From contig WOVA01000029.1 in assembly GCA_009773155.1 (NCBI GenBank), forward strand, positions 1 through 41,053: a stretch of 41,053 nt of DNA. The letters are read 5' to 3'. The position numbers and the translations under genes were made by a program. The stretch comes from Elusimicrobiota bacterium. Lineage in GTDB: Bacteria; Elusimicrobiota; Elusimicrobia; Elusimicrobiales; UBA9959. Below are positions 7,296 through 16,221 of the stretch, piece after piece. Positions within the stretch are counted from its first letter, which is position 1. Every line of letters starts with the position of its first letter. The notes beneath the pieces are model-generated. The model did no database searches. It had not been told where the DNA came from and was given only the letters and a program-made list of their open reading frames with translations.

Positions 7296-8489
7296 ATGAA
7301 ACGAGTAGCGATACTTGGCTCCACCGGTTCCATAGGGCGCAGCGCCCTGGCCGTCGTGCGCGCCCACCCGGAGGAATTACAGGTCGTGGCCGTGGCGGCC
7401 AATTCCAACGTCAAGGAACTGCTCCAGCAGATCTACGACTTCAGGCCCAGGTACGCCGCGGTCTTCGGCTACGAGGCGCACAAGGCGGCGCGCGACATCA
7501 TGCCGCGCGGCGTGAAACTGCTCCCCCCCGGCGTGGAGGGGCTGACGGAGATGGCCGCGCTCGGAGAGGCGGACGTCGTCCTCAACGCCGTTTCCGGCTC
7601 CGTCGGTTTCGCCCCGCTGATCGCCTCGATACGGGCTTCCAAGCATATCGCGCTCGCCAACAAGGAGCCGATGGTGATGGCCGGCGAGACCATCATGCGC
7701 GAGGTCTGGCGCTGGAAGGCGACCCTGCTGCCCGTGGATTCCGAGCCTTCGGCCATCTTCCAGTGCCTGGAAGGTTTCAAGACCAGGGATTACCCGGCCG
7801 TTATTTCGCGCGTTTTCCTGACGGCCTCCGGCGGGCCCTTCTACAAGACCAAAGGCAGCCTGGCCGCGGTCAGGCCCGAGCAGGCGCTCAGGCATCCGCG
7901 CTGGAAAATGGGCCCCAAGATCACGGTGGACTCGGCCACGCTGATGAACAAGGGCCTCGAGGCCATAGAGATAAAGAATTTCTTCTCGCTGCCGTTTGCG
8001 ACCATCGAGGTGCTGATACACCCGCAGTCCATAGTTCACTCGGCCGTGGAGCTCAAGGACGGCTCGGTGCTGGCCCAGATGTCGCTGCCCGACATGAAGC
8101 TGCCCATACAGTACGCGCTGACCTGGCCCGACCGGCTTAAATGCCCGGTGAAGCCGCTGAACCTCTGCGCGATAAGCAAGCTCGATTTCTTTAAGCCGGA
8201 TTTCAGGCGCTTCGAGTGCCTGGCGCTGGCTTTCGAGGCGGCGAAGAAAGGCGGCCTCTACCCGGCGGTGCTCAACGCCGCCAACGAGGTTGCCGTGGAG
8301 CGCTTCCTCGCCGGGGCGCTGCCGTTCACTTCGATCCCCAGGGTGGTGGAGGGAACGATGGCCGCCGGCAAGTGGCGCCCTTCCCCCCACCCGCCGAACT
8401 TCTCCGAGGTAATAGAGGCCGACGAATGGGCGCGGACCAGGGCGGCGGAGCTGGCCGCCGGCAGGCGCGCCAAAAAGGTCAAGAGGTAA
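7296..8489 (+). CDS. dxr: 1-deoxy-D-xylulose 5-phosphate reductoisomerase
   Basis: The 397-residue enzyme catalyses the second step of the DXP (MEP) isoprenoid pathway, NADPH-dependent conversion of DXP to MEP. Visible features are the nucleotide-binding GSTGSIG at residues 8-14, LANKEPMVMAGE, the metal/substrate motif VDSEPSAIFQC, and TVDSATLMNKGLEAIEI. The length is normal for the family. ispG in the same operon acts later in the pathway. The last about 20 residues are Ala/Lys-rich and poorly conserved. Confidence 0.97.
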   Translation: MKRVAILGSTGSIGRSALAVVRAHPEELQVVAVAANSNVKELLQQIYDFRPRYAAVFGYEAHKAARDIMPRGVKLLPPGVEGLTEMAALGEADVVLNAVSGSVGFAPLIASIRASKHIALANKEPMVMAGETIMREVWRWKATLLPVDSEPSAIFQCLEGFKTRDYPAVISRVFLTASGGPFYKTKGSLAAVRPEQALRHPRWKMGPKITVDSATLMNKGLEAIEIKNFFSLPFATIEVLIHPQSIVHSAVELKDGSVLAQMSLPDMKLPIQYALTWPDRLKCPVKPLNLCAISKLDFFKPDFRRFECLALAFEAAKKGGLYPAVLNAANEVAVERFLAGALPFTSIPRVVEGTMAAGKWRPSPHPPNFSEVIEADEWARTRAAELAAGRRAKKVKR

Positions 8490-8493
8490 AAAC

Positions 8494-9570
8494 ATGATAA
8501 CTTCGATAGTAGCCGTTCTGATCACTTTCGGGCTGGTGATATTCCTGCACGAACTGGGGCATTTCATCGTGTGCCGCCTGGCGGGCATAAAGGTCGAGGC
8601 CTTCTCGTTCGGCTTCGGACCCGAGCTCTGGGGCCGCACCAGCGGGCCCACCCGCTATTCGATAAGGGCTATTCCATTAGGCGGTTACGTCAAGCCGGCC
8701 GGCGAGAACATCGAGGAGGTCTCCGGCAATCCCGACGAGTACTTCTCGAAGCCCTGGTATACGCGGCTCGCCGTCGTTTTCGCCGGCCCTACGATGAACT
8801 ATGTCCTGGCCTTCTTCCTCTTCGCCGGCGTCATCATGGTCATGGGCGAGCCCGTGCCCTCCGACGAGCCGGTCATAGCCGAGCTCAACGCCGGCTACCC
8901 GGCCGAGCGGGCGGGTATACTCCCCGGCGACAGGATCGTAGCGGTGGACGGCAGGCCCGTCGCCACCTGGCAGGAGATGGCCGCGATAATACGCTCGAGC
9001 CCCGAGCGCGGCGTGGCGCTGGTCTACGAGAGGGAAGGCGCGAAAAAAGAACTGAGCATAACCCCGCAGAAGGATCCTAGCGGCAAGATCGGCCTCATCG
9101 GTATAGCCCCGGGGATCGACTACAAGAAAGTCCCGGCGCTCAAGGCCATGGAGATGGGCCTCGGCCAGTGCTGGTTCTGGACGGCATTCACCGTCAAGAC
9201 GCTGGCGCAGAACATCTACCGCCGCGAGAAGCCCGACCTCGCCGGCCCGATAGGCATCGTCGGCATAGTCAGCAAGGCGGCCCACTCGGGCATGGCCGAC
9301 TTCGTCTTCCTCATCGGGCTTATCTCGGTGGCCGTCGGTTTCTTCAACCTGCTGCCGATCCCGCTGCTAGACGGCGGCCACGCCGTACTCTACCTCTGGG
9401 AGGGCATCTCCGGGCGCAAGCTGACCGTGCGGCTGCTGCGGGCCGTCAACAGCGTCGGCATCGCGATGCTGCTTGGCATACTTGTCTTCGCCACCTACAG
9501 CGACATAATGCGTCTGCGCGGCCCCAGGAAAGCCGAACAGCCCGCGCAGCAGGAAGAGGTCAGGCCCTGA
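8494..9570 (+). CDS. rseP: Site-2 (RseP-type) membrane zinc metalloprotease
   Basis: The 358-residue M50 family intramembrane protease typically cleaves anti-sigma factors or leftover signal peptides in the membrane. HELGH at residues 19-23 supplies the zinc ligands and catalytic Glu, and LDGGH near residues 292-296 supplies the third ligand. A single PDZ domain lies around residues 115-190 (GYPAERAGILPGDRIVAVDG). E. coli RseP has two PDZ domains, so this is the shorter form. The gene ends overlapping the ispG start by one base (TGATG). No substrate anti-sigma factor is visible in the window. Confidence 0.95.
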   Translation: MITSIVAVLITFGLVIFLHELGHFIVCRLAGIKVEAFSFGFGPELWGRTSGPTRYSIRAIPLGGYVKPAGENIEEVSGNPDEYFSKPWYTRLAVVFAGPTMNYVLAFFLFAGVIMVMGEPVPSDEPVIAELNAGYPAERAGILPGDRIVAVDGRPVATWQEMAAIIRSSPERGVALVYEREGAKKELSITPQKDPSGKIGLIGIAPGIDYKKVPALKAMEMGLGQCWFWTAFTVKTLAQNIYRREKPDLAGPIGIVGIVSKAAHSGMADFVFLIGLISVAVGFFNLLPIPLLDGGHAVLYLWEGISGRKLTVRLLRAVNSVGIAMLLGILVFATYSDIMRLRGPRKAEQPAQQEEVRP

Positions 9571-10670
9571 TGTCCTCAGTGCTGGCCGGCCGGCGGCGCC
9601 GCACCCGGCAGATAAAGGCCGGCTCCGTCAGGATAGGCGGAGGCGCGCCGATAAGCGTGCAGTCTATGTGCAATACCCGCACGGAGGACGCGCGCGCCAC
9701 CGTCGACCAGTGCCGCCGGCTGGAGGCGGCCGGCTGCGAGCTCATACGCGTGGCCGTGCCCGACATGGCCGCCGCCCGCAAGCTCGGGCGCATAAAGGCC
9801 GCGCTCGGGGTGCCGCTGGTGGCCGACATACATTTCGACCACGCGCTGGCCCTGGAGGCCGTGCGCCAGGGCGCCGACAAGATCCGCATCAACCCCGGCA
9901 ATATCGGAGACAGGTCTAAAGTGGCCGAAGTGGCCAGGGCCTGCAAGGCCGCGGGCGTGCCGATACGCATCGGCGTCAACGCCGGCTCGCTCAAGGCTAT
10001 ACGCAATTCCCCCCGGCCGCGCTGGACCGCCGCCAAATGGGCCGCCGTCATGGTCAAGGAGGCGCTGGACGAAGTCCGCGTCCTGGAGTGCCTCGGCTTC
10101 CGCGATATCGCGGTCTCGCTCAAGGCCGACGACCTGGACCGCACCGTCCTGGCCAACCGGCTCTTCGCCCGCCGCTGCGATATCCCGCTGCACCTGGGAG
10201 TGACGGAGGCCGGCAGCGCGCTGGCCGGCACGGTAAAATCCTCCGCGGCGCTTTCGCTGCTGCTGGCCGACGGCATCGGCGACACGGTGCGCGTTTCGCT
10301 GACCGAGGCCCCGGCGCTGCAGGTGCGCGCCGCCTACGAGATACTCAAAGCCTTCGGCCTGCGCGAATACGGCCCCGACCTGGTCGCCTGCCCCACCTGC
10401 GGCCGCTGCCAGGTGAACGTGGAGAAGACCGTCAAGGAAGTGGAGAACGCCATCTATTCCAGCAGCGACCTGCTGCGCCGCTCGACGGGGATGAAGATCG
10501 CCGTCATGGGCTGCGTGGTCAACGGGCCCGGCGAGGCGCGTTCGGCCGACTTCGGCGTCGCCGGCGGCAAGGGCCGCGGCGTCTGGATAGAAAAAGGCAA
10601 ACAGATCAAAGTGGTGAAAGAGAAAGAGTGGGTCCGCGAGATAATCCGCAAGATCCGCTCCGCCCGTTAG
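9570..10670 (+). CDS. ispG: 4-hydroxy-3-methylbut-2-enyl diphosphate synthase
   Basis: The 366-residue enzyme reduces MEcPP to HMBPP using a 4Fe-4S cluster, the penultimate MEP-pathway step. Diagnostic features are ISVQSMCNTRTEDA near the N-terminus, IRINPGNIG, and the cluster cysteines 274 and 277 (CPTCGRC) with 315 in MGCVVNGPGEA. ATG 9570 was chosen because it overlaps the rseP stop as TGATG and gives the normal length; the open frame upstream merely runs through rseP. ispH is not in the window. Confidence 0.96.
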   Translation: MSSVLAGRRRRTRQIKAGSVRIGGGAPISVQSMCNTRTEDARATVDQCRRLEAAGCELIRVAVPDMAAARKLGRIKAALGVPLVADIHFDHALALEAVRQGADKIRINPGNIGDRSKVAEVARACKAAGVPIRIGVNAGSLKAIRNSPRPRWTAAKWAAVMVKEALDEVRVLECLGFRDIAVSLKADDLDRTVLANRLFARRCDIPLHLGVTEAGSALAGTVKSSAALSLLLADGIGDTVRVSLTEAPALQVRAAYEILKAFGLREYGPDLVACPTCGRCQVNVEKTVKEVENAIYSSSDLLRRSTGMKIAVMGCVVNGPGEARSADFGVAGGKGRGVWIEKGKQIKVVKEKEWVREIIRKIRSAR

Positions 10671-10710
10671 GGCCGCCGGGCGGCCGCATCACTGAGAGAA
10701 CAAGGAAGCT

Positions 10711-12267
10711 ATGAACAAACCCGCAGATCAGCAGAAGAAGCCCGCCTCCGCCGTTACCCCCCGCGCGCAGGACTACGCGCAGTGGTACCTGGACGTCATC
10801 AGGAACGCGGCCCTGGCCGAGCATTCCCCCGTGCGCGGCTGCATGGTCATCAGGCCCCACGGCTACGCCATCTGGGAGAAGATGCAGCGCGAACTCGACG
10901 ACAGGTTCAAGGCCACGGGCCATGAGAACGCCTATTTCCCGCTGTTCATCCCGCTCTCCTTCCTGGCGCAGGAGGAGAAGCACGCCAGCGGCTTCGCCAA
11001 GGAATGCGCGGTGGTGACCCATCACCGCCTCAAGTCCATCGACGGGCAGATAGTCCCGGACCCCGAGTCCAAGCTCGAAGAGCCGCTAGTCGTGCGACCC
11101 ACCAGCGAGACGATAATCTGGGCCCAGTATAAGAACTGGATACAGAGCTACCGCGACCTCCCGCTGCTTATAAACCAGTGGGCCAACGTCGTTCGCTGGG
11201 AGATGCGCACGCGCCTGTTCCTGCGCACGGCCGAGTTCCTCTGGCAGGAGGGCCATACGGCTCACGCCACCGAGGCGGAGGCCCGCGAGGAAGTCGCGCG
11301 CATGCTGGACGTCTACGCCGATTTCGCGGAGAACGTCATGGCCGTCCCCGTCGTGAAAGGGGCCAAGACCGAGGGCGAGCGCTTCGCCGGCGCGCTGGAC
11401 ACCGTCTGCATCGAGGGCCTGATGCAGGACGGCAAGGCCCTGCAGATGGGCACCAGCCATTACCTCGGCCAGAACTTCTCCAGGAGCGCCGACGTCAAGT
11501 TCCAGAACCGCGAAGGCCGGCTTGAATACGTCTACGCCACCAGCTGGGGCGTCAGCACGCGCCTGGTCGGAGCGCTCATCATGACCCATTCCGACGACGC
11601 CGGCCTGGTCCTCCCCCCCAGGCTCGCCCCCATACAGGTCGTGATAGTGCCCATCTACAAGACCGAAGAAGAGCTGGCCAGGACCGTCGAAGAGTCGCGC
11701 AAGGTCGCCGCCGAGCTGAGAGCGCAGGGCGTGGCCGTGCGCGTGGACGAGCGCGACGGCATGATGCCCGGCGCCAAGTATTACGAATGGGAGGGCAAGG
11801 GCGTGCCGCTGCGCATAGAGGTCGGCCCCAAGGACCTGGAGAAGGGTTCCATCTGCATCGCGCGCCGTTTCCTCTCCGATATCCCCGGCGAGACGCCCGA
11901 GCAGCAGCGCAAGCGCAGAAAGTCCTTCCTGCCGCGCGCCGAGGCCATCGCCTCGATAAAGCCCACGCTCGACGCGATGCAGAAGGAACTCCTCGAGAAG
12001 GCCCGCGCTTTCCGCGCCTCCCGCACGCGAGTTATAGACGCGCTCGAGGCCTACGAGAAATTCTTCAAAGAAGAGGGCGGCGGTTTCGCCTGGGTGCACT
12101 GGGCGGGAACGGCTGAGCAGGAGGACGAGATGGCCAAGCGCTTCGAGACCAGCGTGCGCTGTATCCCGTTCACGGACCAGCTCCCCGCGGAGGCCCGCGG
12201 CGAGGGCAAGTGCATACTGACCGGCAAGCCGTCCGCGATCCGGGTCCTGATGTCCAAGTCCTACTGA
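10711..12267 (+). CDS. proS: Prolyl-tRNA synthetase, class 3 (archaeal/eukaryotic-like)
   Basis: The 518-residue enzyme charges tRNA-Pro. The start RAQDYAQWYLDVIRNAALAE and class II motifs (RPTSETIIWAQYKNWI, NVVRWEMRTRLFLRTAEFLWQEGHTAH) match the compact archaeal-type enzyme. It lacks the editing insertion between motifs 2 and 3 found in the standard 570-residue bacterial form. A C-terminal anticodon-binding domain and a short zinc-type tail end in a C-terminal Tyr. proS after ispG is a common bacterial arrangement. The class-3 version also occurs in several bacterial phyla, so this is not evidence of recent transfer. Confidence 0.96.
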   Translation: MNKPADQQKKPASAVTPRAQDYAQWYLDVIRNAALAEHSPVRGCMVIRPHGYAIWEKMQRELDDRFKATGHENAYFPLFIPLSFLAQEEKHASGFAKECAVVTHHRLKSIDGQIVPDPESKLEEPLVVRPTSETIIWAQYKNWIQSYRDLPLLINQWANVVRWEMRTRLFLRTAEFLWQEGHTAHATEAEAREEVARMLDVYADFAENVMAVPVVKGAKTEGERFAGALDTVCIEGLMQDGKALQMGTSHYLGQNFSRSADVKFQNREGRLEYVYATSWGVSTRLVGALIMTHSDDAGLVLPPRLAPIQVVIVPIYKTEEELARTVEESRKVAAELRAQGVAVRVDERDGMMPGAKYYEWEGKGVPLRIEVGPKDLEKGSICIARRFLSDIPGETPEQQRKRRKSFLPRAEAIASIKPTLDAMQKELLEKARAFRASRTRVIDALEAYEKFFKEEGGGFAWVHWAGTAEQEDEMAKRFETSVRCIPFTDQLPAEARGEGKCILTGKPSAIRVLMSKSY

Positions 12268-12289
12268 TCCCGCCCTCGGCGGATGCCTT

Positions 12290-13069
12290 ATGCTTAAACT
12301 GACCGGCGCCTGTCTTCTTCTGACGGCGCCGGTCATCCTTTTCGGGGCGGCGACGGAGCCGCGTCCCCCCTCCCCCCCGTCGGAGATCTCCGCCCCGCTG
12401 CCATACGCGCTGCGGACGCGGCCTCCCGCTCAGTTCGACCGAGGTTACGGCGGCTACGACTGGAAGGCCGGACTGGTCTTTTTTTCCGACGCCTCCGGCC
12501 CGCTGCCGGCGCTTGAGCTCTGGCGCGGCGGCGCCGCGCTGGACAAGGGCGTGCTGCTCTACGCCTCGGGCATACCGGACCCCGACGACGACTACACTTT
12601 TCTCCGCGGTATTGGCTTGCCGGTCAAGCGGACCTATACCACGGTATACAACCAGGTCGCCGGCGCCTCCACCACCTATACCACCGACCAGATACACCGT
12701 TTCGATACACGCACCATTATGCTGGTCCCGTCGGTTTCCATGCCTTTAAAAGAGGGGCGCAATTTCCGGCTTGGCGGACTGCTGGGCCTGCCGCTGGCCT
12801 GGACTTCTTACGACCTGGACGCCGGCCTGGACGACGGCTCCCGTCTAAGGGAGGACGGGGAGGCTTTCGGGGCCGGGCTGGCCCCCGGCCTTTACGCGGG
12901 CGTGGCGCCGGGGGCGATGCCGGGCGCGGGGCTTACGCTGGACTTCTATCTTACCTATACCCGGCTCTGGTTCTTCTCCGGCGGGCGCAGGGCCCGGGAC
13001 ATGGGCCGCGAGCTGGACGAACTGCGGTTCGGTTTCGCCGCCGGCTGGCGGTTCAGGACATACAGGTAA
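12290..13069 (+). CDS. Putative secreted/outer-membrane beta-rich protein
   Basis: The 259-residue protein starts with a signal peptide (LKLTGACLLLTAPVILFGAA, cleavage likely near residue 20-21) followed by a Pro-rich linker. The rest is rich in aromatic and Gly residues in short alternating stretches (GLVFFSDAS, FRLGGLLGLPLAW, LTLDFYLTYTRLWFFSGG, FGFAAGWRFR). This suggests a small beta-barrel, consistent with a Gram-negative outer membrane. No family is recognised. It lies 22 bases after proS and may be read from the same transcript. Confidence 0.6.
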   Translation: MLKLTGACLLLTAPVILFGAATEPRPPSPPSEISAPLPYALRTRPPAQFDRGYGGYDWKAGLVFFSDASGPLPALELWRGGAALDKGVLLYASGIPDPDDDYTFLRGIGLPVKRTYTTVYNQVAGASTTYTTDQIHRFDTRTIMLVPSVSMPLKEGRNFRLGGLLGLPLAWTSYDLDAGLDDGSRLREDGEAFGAGLAPGLYAGVAPGAMPGAGLTLDFYLTYTRLWFFSGGRRARDMGRELDELRFGFAAGWRFRTYR

Positions 13070-13079
13070 CGGGGGGCGC

Positions 13080-13664
13080 ATGGACACGATATTCGAAAAG
13101 ACCGCTTTCATGAGGCACGCGCTGGACGCGGTGCCCTCCATACTGATGGTGGTGGACGAGGACGTCCGCGTGCTCTACCGGAACAAGGCCGCCCGTTCGC
13201 TTCTCAGCGGCGATAAGATATATAGCCGCCGCGCCGGCGACGTGATGCACTGCATGCACAGCTCCGACGCGCCCGGCGGCTGCGGCACCGGGCCCCATTG
13301 CGCCGACTGCGTGCTGCGCGGCTCGGTCAACAGCGCCTTCTCCGGAAAACCTGTCGTGCGTGCCTCGACGGAGGTGCGCGTTTCGGTCAAGGGCCGCGAA
13401 CTGGTCCTCCCGGCGCTCATCTCCGCTTCGCCCTTCACCATGGCCGGCCGGATGTACGCCCTGGTCGTGATGGAGGACATCTCCGAGCTGGCCGAGCTGC
13501 GCTCGGTGCTGCCCATCTGTGCCTCGTGCAAGAAGATACGCAGCGAGGAGGGCGGCTGGGAGCCGGTGGAGGCTTACATCAGGAGCCGCATCCCCGGCTC
13601 CCCCCTCTCCCACGGCCTCTGCCCCGACTGCCTCAAAAAACACTACCCCGCCCACTCGGACTGA
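13080..13664 (+). CDS. PAS-like sensory protein with two cysteine clusters
   Basis: The 194-residue soluble protein opens with a PAS-like segment (HALDAVPSILMVVDEDVRVLYRN). A conserved insert follows with CMH...GGCGTGPHCADCVLR near residues 57-80. The C-terminus is LPICASCKKIRSEEGGW through LCPDCLKK, a CxxC/CxxC module found at the end of many bacterial PAS sensor proteins and kinases, probably binding zinc. There is no kinase, cyclase or helix-turn-helix domain, so it is a stand-alone sensor or adaptor with unknown output. The family and motif assignment is from memory of the pattern. Confidence 0.7.
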   Translation: MDTIFEKTAFMRHALDAVPSILMVVDEDVRVLYRNKAARSLLSGDKIYSRRAGDVMHCMHSSDAPGGCGTGPHCADCVLRGSVNSAFSGKPVVRASTEVRVSVKGRELVLPALISASPFTMAGRMYALVVMEDISELAELRSVLPICASCKKIRSEEGGWEPVEAYIRSRIPGSPLSHGLCPDCLKKHYPAHSD

Positions 13665-13674
13665 CATCGGAATA

Positions 13675-13882
13675 ACTATTCCGGGGCTGACGGGGCATCA
13701 CTACGCAAAGACGTGCCCGGCAATCGGACTACCTATTCCGGGGGTATGTCGGGGCGGCAGCCCGCAAAACGCGGGTCGCGCACACCGTGCGCTCCCCTCC
13801 TCACTCGCCCGCCGCGCTTACGCAAGCGGCGGGCTTCGCGAAGGTTTTGCTAAGCTGCCGCCCCGTCATGCCCCGGCATAAT
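13675..13882 (+). repeat. Dispersed intergenic hairpin element, copy A
   Basis: Outer arms CCGGGGGTATGTCGGGGCGG (from 13738) and the complement of GCTGCCGCCCCGTCATGCCC (ending about 13878) pair imperfectly over about 30 bases. An inner hairpin, CCCGCCGC with GCGGCGGG, closes the middle. An extra half arm lies at 13681-13710. The same layout and ends recur at 26733-26892. No protein is encoded. The element may also fold as a terminator after the PAS gene. Confidence 0.65.
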
Positions 13883-13928
13883 TGCTCCTGCATGATGACT
13901 GGGCGGCGCTTTATTTAGGGGCGGTCAT

Positions 13929-13958
13929 TTGTTAGAATTTCTATTAATAAGATATCAA
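13929..13958 (+). promoter_or_regulatory. Candidate promoter of the catabolic cluster
   Basis: TTGTTA at 13929-13934 and TATCAA at 13953-13958 are spaced by 18 bases in a sharply AT-rich island between the hairpin element and the cyclase-family gene. A strong ribosome binding site (GGAGG at 13999-14003) follows before ATG 14009. No operator is recognised. Confidence 0.35.
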
Positions 13959-14008
13959 TAGCGGGCGGCCGGGCGGCTGCCCGGAAGACGGATTTTACGG
14001 AGGATAAA

Positions 14009-14824
14009 ATGAACAACAATGACTTCATGAAACTGATGCAGAAAGCCAGGATGTACGACCTGACCCAGCCGCTCAGCATCCACACCCCCCCGTGGCCCAG
14101 CTACATGCCGCTGCAGCTGCAGTACTTCAAGCGCATAGCCGGCGCGCACATGGGCCAGGGCGCCAACGGCCAGATCATGACCACCTCCAGCCACGTCGGC
14201 ACCCACATGGACGGCGAGATACACTTCTACAGCGCCGGCCGCACCATCGGCCAGGTGCCGATGAACGAATGGATAGGCAACGCCGTCGTAGTGGACATCT
14301 CCAAGGACGTGGGCGACTACGACCTCTACGAGCCCGAGCTGCTGATGAAGCGCGCCGATATCCGCAAGGGCGACATCCTCATCATCAACACCGGCTACCA
14401 CAAGTACGCCTGGTACGAGAAGGGCACCTGCGACGAGGTGCGCTATTTCTGCAAGCATCCCGGCCCGGGCCCCCGCTTCCACAAATGGGCGCTGGACATG
14501 AAGTTCAAGTGGATAGGCGTCGACTGCGGTTCCGCCGACCACCCGATGAACACCATCATCCGCAACTGGCATCCCAAACTCTTCGCCGAGGCCGAACAGA
14601 AGCTCGAGAAGAAATACGGCAAAAAATGGGACGAGCTGTTCCCGCAGGAGACCTATTACCAGGTCATGCACCTCAAGCTCTTCCCCAAGAAGCTGGTCCA
14701 CGCCGAGAACCTCGGCGGCGAGATAGACAAGCTCAACAACAAGCGCTGCTGGCTGGGCTTCTTCCCCCTCAACGGGCTCGAGATGGAGTCCGCCATGGGC
14801 CGCGTGGTGGCCTGGACCGCCTGA
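14009..14824 (+). CDS. Cyclase-family metal-dependent hydrolase (kynurenine formamidase / isatin hydrolase-like)
   Basis: The 271-residue protein has the family signature HVGTHMDGEIHF at about residues 65-76, where the His and Asp residues bind Mn or Zn, and an N-terminal MYDLTQPLSIHTPPWP typical of these enzymes. Members open amide rings or hydrolyse N-formyl or carbamoyl amides. It is the first gene of the cluster with the molybdenum hydroxylase, nitrilase and FdrA group, so a ring-opening or amide-cleaving step on an N-heterocycle is likely; the substrate cannot be read from sequence. Residues 140-270 include an unusually long Lys-rich region (KKYGKKWDELFPQ) compared with 210-residue bacterial kynurenine formamidases. 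Confidence 0.82.
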   Translation: MNNNDFMKLMQKARMYDLTQPLSIHTPPWPSYMPLQLQYFKRIAGAHMGQGANGQIMTTSSHVGTHMDGEIHFYSAGRTIGQVPMNEWIGNAVVVDISKDVGDYDLYEPELLMKRADIRKGDILIINTGYHKYAWYEKGTCDEVRYFCKHPGPGPRFHKWALDMKFKWIGVDCGSADHPMNTIIRNWHPKLFAEAEQKLEKKYGKKWDELFPQETYYQVMHLKLFPKKLVHAENLGGEIDKLNNKRCWLGFFPLNGLEMESAMGRVVAWTA

Positions 14825-14847
14825 GCGGACCGGATAAAGGAGCGGAT

Positions 14848-15741
14848 ATGCCGATAGCGACGCAGTTCGAATACGTGAAGCCCTCCGGCCTGGACGAGGC
14901 GCTGCAGGCCCTGGCCATGTACAAGGAAAAAGCCAGGCCGCTGGCCGGCGGTACGGACCTTATCGTCCACCTTAAAGAGGGCTTCGCCAGGCCCGAAGTC
15001 GTGGTGGACGTGAAAGGCCTCAAAGAGCTGTCCGGACTTTCGCTAAAGAACGGCGTCCTGCGCGCGGGCGCGCTGGTCACCTTCGCGGAACTCCTCGAGT
15101 CCGCGGCCGTGAAGAAGAACTTCCCGGACCTCTGGGAGGCCGCCGGCACGGTGGCCTCCACCGGCGTGCGCAACCGCGCCACGCTGGCCGGCAATATCTG
15201 CTCGGCCGTCCCGTCGGCCGATTCAGCCCCTCCGCTGCTGGCGCACGACGCCGTGGTGCGGGTCCGCTCGCACAGCGGCGAGCGGCTCATATCCATACAC
15301 GAATGGTTCACCGGCCCCAAGCGTACCGCGCTCGGACCGGACGAACTGGTGGTCTCCGTGGAGATGGCCGTGCCGGCGAAGAAGTACGGCGCCTGCTACA
15401 TGAAACTCTCGCGCTACGACGGCGAGGACCTGGCGCAGGGCGGCGTGGAAGCGGCGGTCTTCACGGACCACAATTACCGCGTGGCGTTCTGCGCCCTCGG
15501 TCCCGTGCCCGCCCGCGCGCTCAAGACCGAGGCGTACCTGAAGGGCAAAAAAGTGACGGAGCAGACCGTTAAGCGGGCCGGGGATATCCTGGCCGGCGAG
15601 ATCTCCCCCATCACCGACATCCGCTCGTCGAAGGAATACCGCCTCCACATGGCGCGGATCATGCTGGGCCGGGCGCTGGAGACCGCGGTCTCCCGCCTCT
15701 CCGGCCGCGGCCCCAGGTACGGTGAAGGAAATATCTGCTGA
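14848..15741 (+). CDS. Xanthine dehydrogenase family, FAD-binding subunit
   Basis: The 297-residue medium subunit of a three-part molybdenum hydroxylase passes electrons from the iron-sulfur subunit to NAD or another acceptor through FAD. FAD-binding motifs are LAGGTDLIVHL near residue 32 and ATLAGNICSAVPSAD near residue 111, followed by the CO-dehydrogenase-type C-terminal domain. ATG 14848 has AAAGGAG at 14836-14842; the longer frame upstream merely runs through the cyclase gene. The small subunit gene starts eight bases downstream. Confidence 0.93.
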   Translation: MPIATQFEYVKPSGLDEALQALAMYKEKARPLAGGTDLIVHLKEGFARPEVVVDVKGLKELSGLSLKNGVLRAGALVTFAELLESAAVKKNFPDLWEAAGTVASTGVRNRATLAGNICSAVPSADSAPPLLAHDAVVRVRSHSGERLISIHEWFTGPKRTALGPDELVVSVEMAVPAKKYGACYMKLSRYDGEDLAQGGVEAAVFTDHNYRVAFCALGPVPARALKTEAYLKGKKVTEQTVKRAGDILAGEISPITDIRSSKEYRLHMARIMLGRALETAVSRLSGRGPRYGEGNIC

Positions 15742-15748
15742 GGTCCTT

Positions 15749-16219
15749 ATGAAAAAACATCCCATAAGCTTCAAGCTCAACGGCGAACGGGTCTCCATAG
15801 AAGTGGAGCCCGGCGACGTGCTAGTGGACGTGCTGCGTGAGCGCCTGGGCATCAAGAGCCCCAAGGTCGGCTGCGACCGCGGCGACTGCGGCACCTGCAC
15901 CATAATCATGGACGGCCGCACCATGCGCTCCTGCCTAGCCCTGGCCGTCGAGGCCGACGGCGCCGAGCTCGTTACCCTCGAAGGCGCCAATACCAGCCGC
16001 AAGTGGACCCGGAAACTCCAGGAGAACTTCCACCGGAAGAACGCCTTCCAGTGCGGCTTCTGCGCGCCCGGCATCATCCTTTCCGCGACCGAGCTGCTCG
16101 AGAAGAACCCGAAGGCGGGCAGGCACGAGATCAAGGAAGCCATAGCCGGCAATCTCTGCCGCTGCACGGGCTATGAGCCGATAGTCGAAGCCATAGAGGA
16201 CGCGGCCAAGGGTAAATAA
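15749..16219 (+). CDS. Xanthine dehydrogenase family, 2Fe-2S subunit
   Basis: The 156-residue small subunit carries two 2Fe-2S clusters. The plant-ferredoxin-type cluster uses Cys42, 47, 50 and 62 (GCDRGDCGTC then SC). The second uses Cys102, 105, 137 and 139 (QCGFCAPG and LCRCTGY). All eight ligands are present, so it should be functional. ATG 15749 is preferred over GTG 15722, which would lie inside the FAD-subunit gene. The molybdenum subunit, normally next, is 3.4 kb downstream beyond an accessory block. Confidence 0.95.
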   Translation: MKKHPISFKLNGERVSIEVEPGDVLVDVLRERLGIKSPKVGCDRGDCGTCTIIMDGRTMRSCLALAVEADGAELVTLEGANTSRKWTRKLQENFHRKNAFQCGFCAPGIILSATELLEKNPKAGRHEIKEAIAGNLCRCTGYEPIVEAIEDAAKGK

Positions 16220-16221
16220 CA

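Noticed and set aside
5699-7414. Long minus-strand open frame (571 codons) opposite uppS and cdsA
   Set aside because: It is the mirror of GC-rich codons in conserved plus-strand genes; the translation is low-complexity and matches no protein pattern.
7377-8651. Minus-strand open frame of 424 codons
   Set aside because: It is antisense to dxr and carries no protein-like features.
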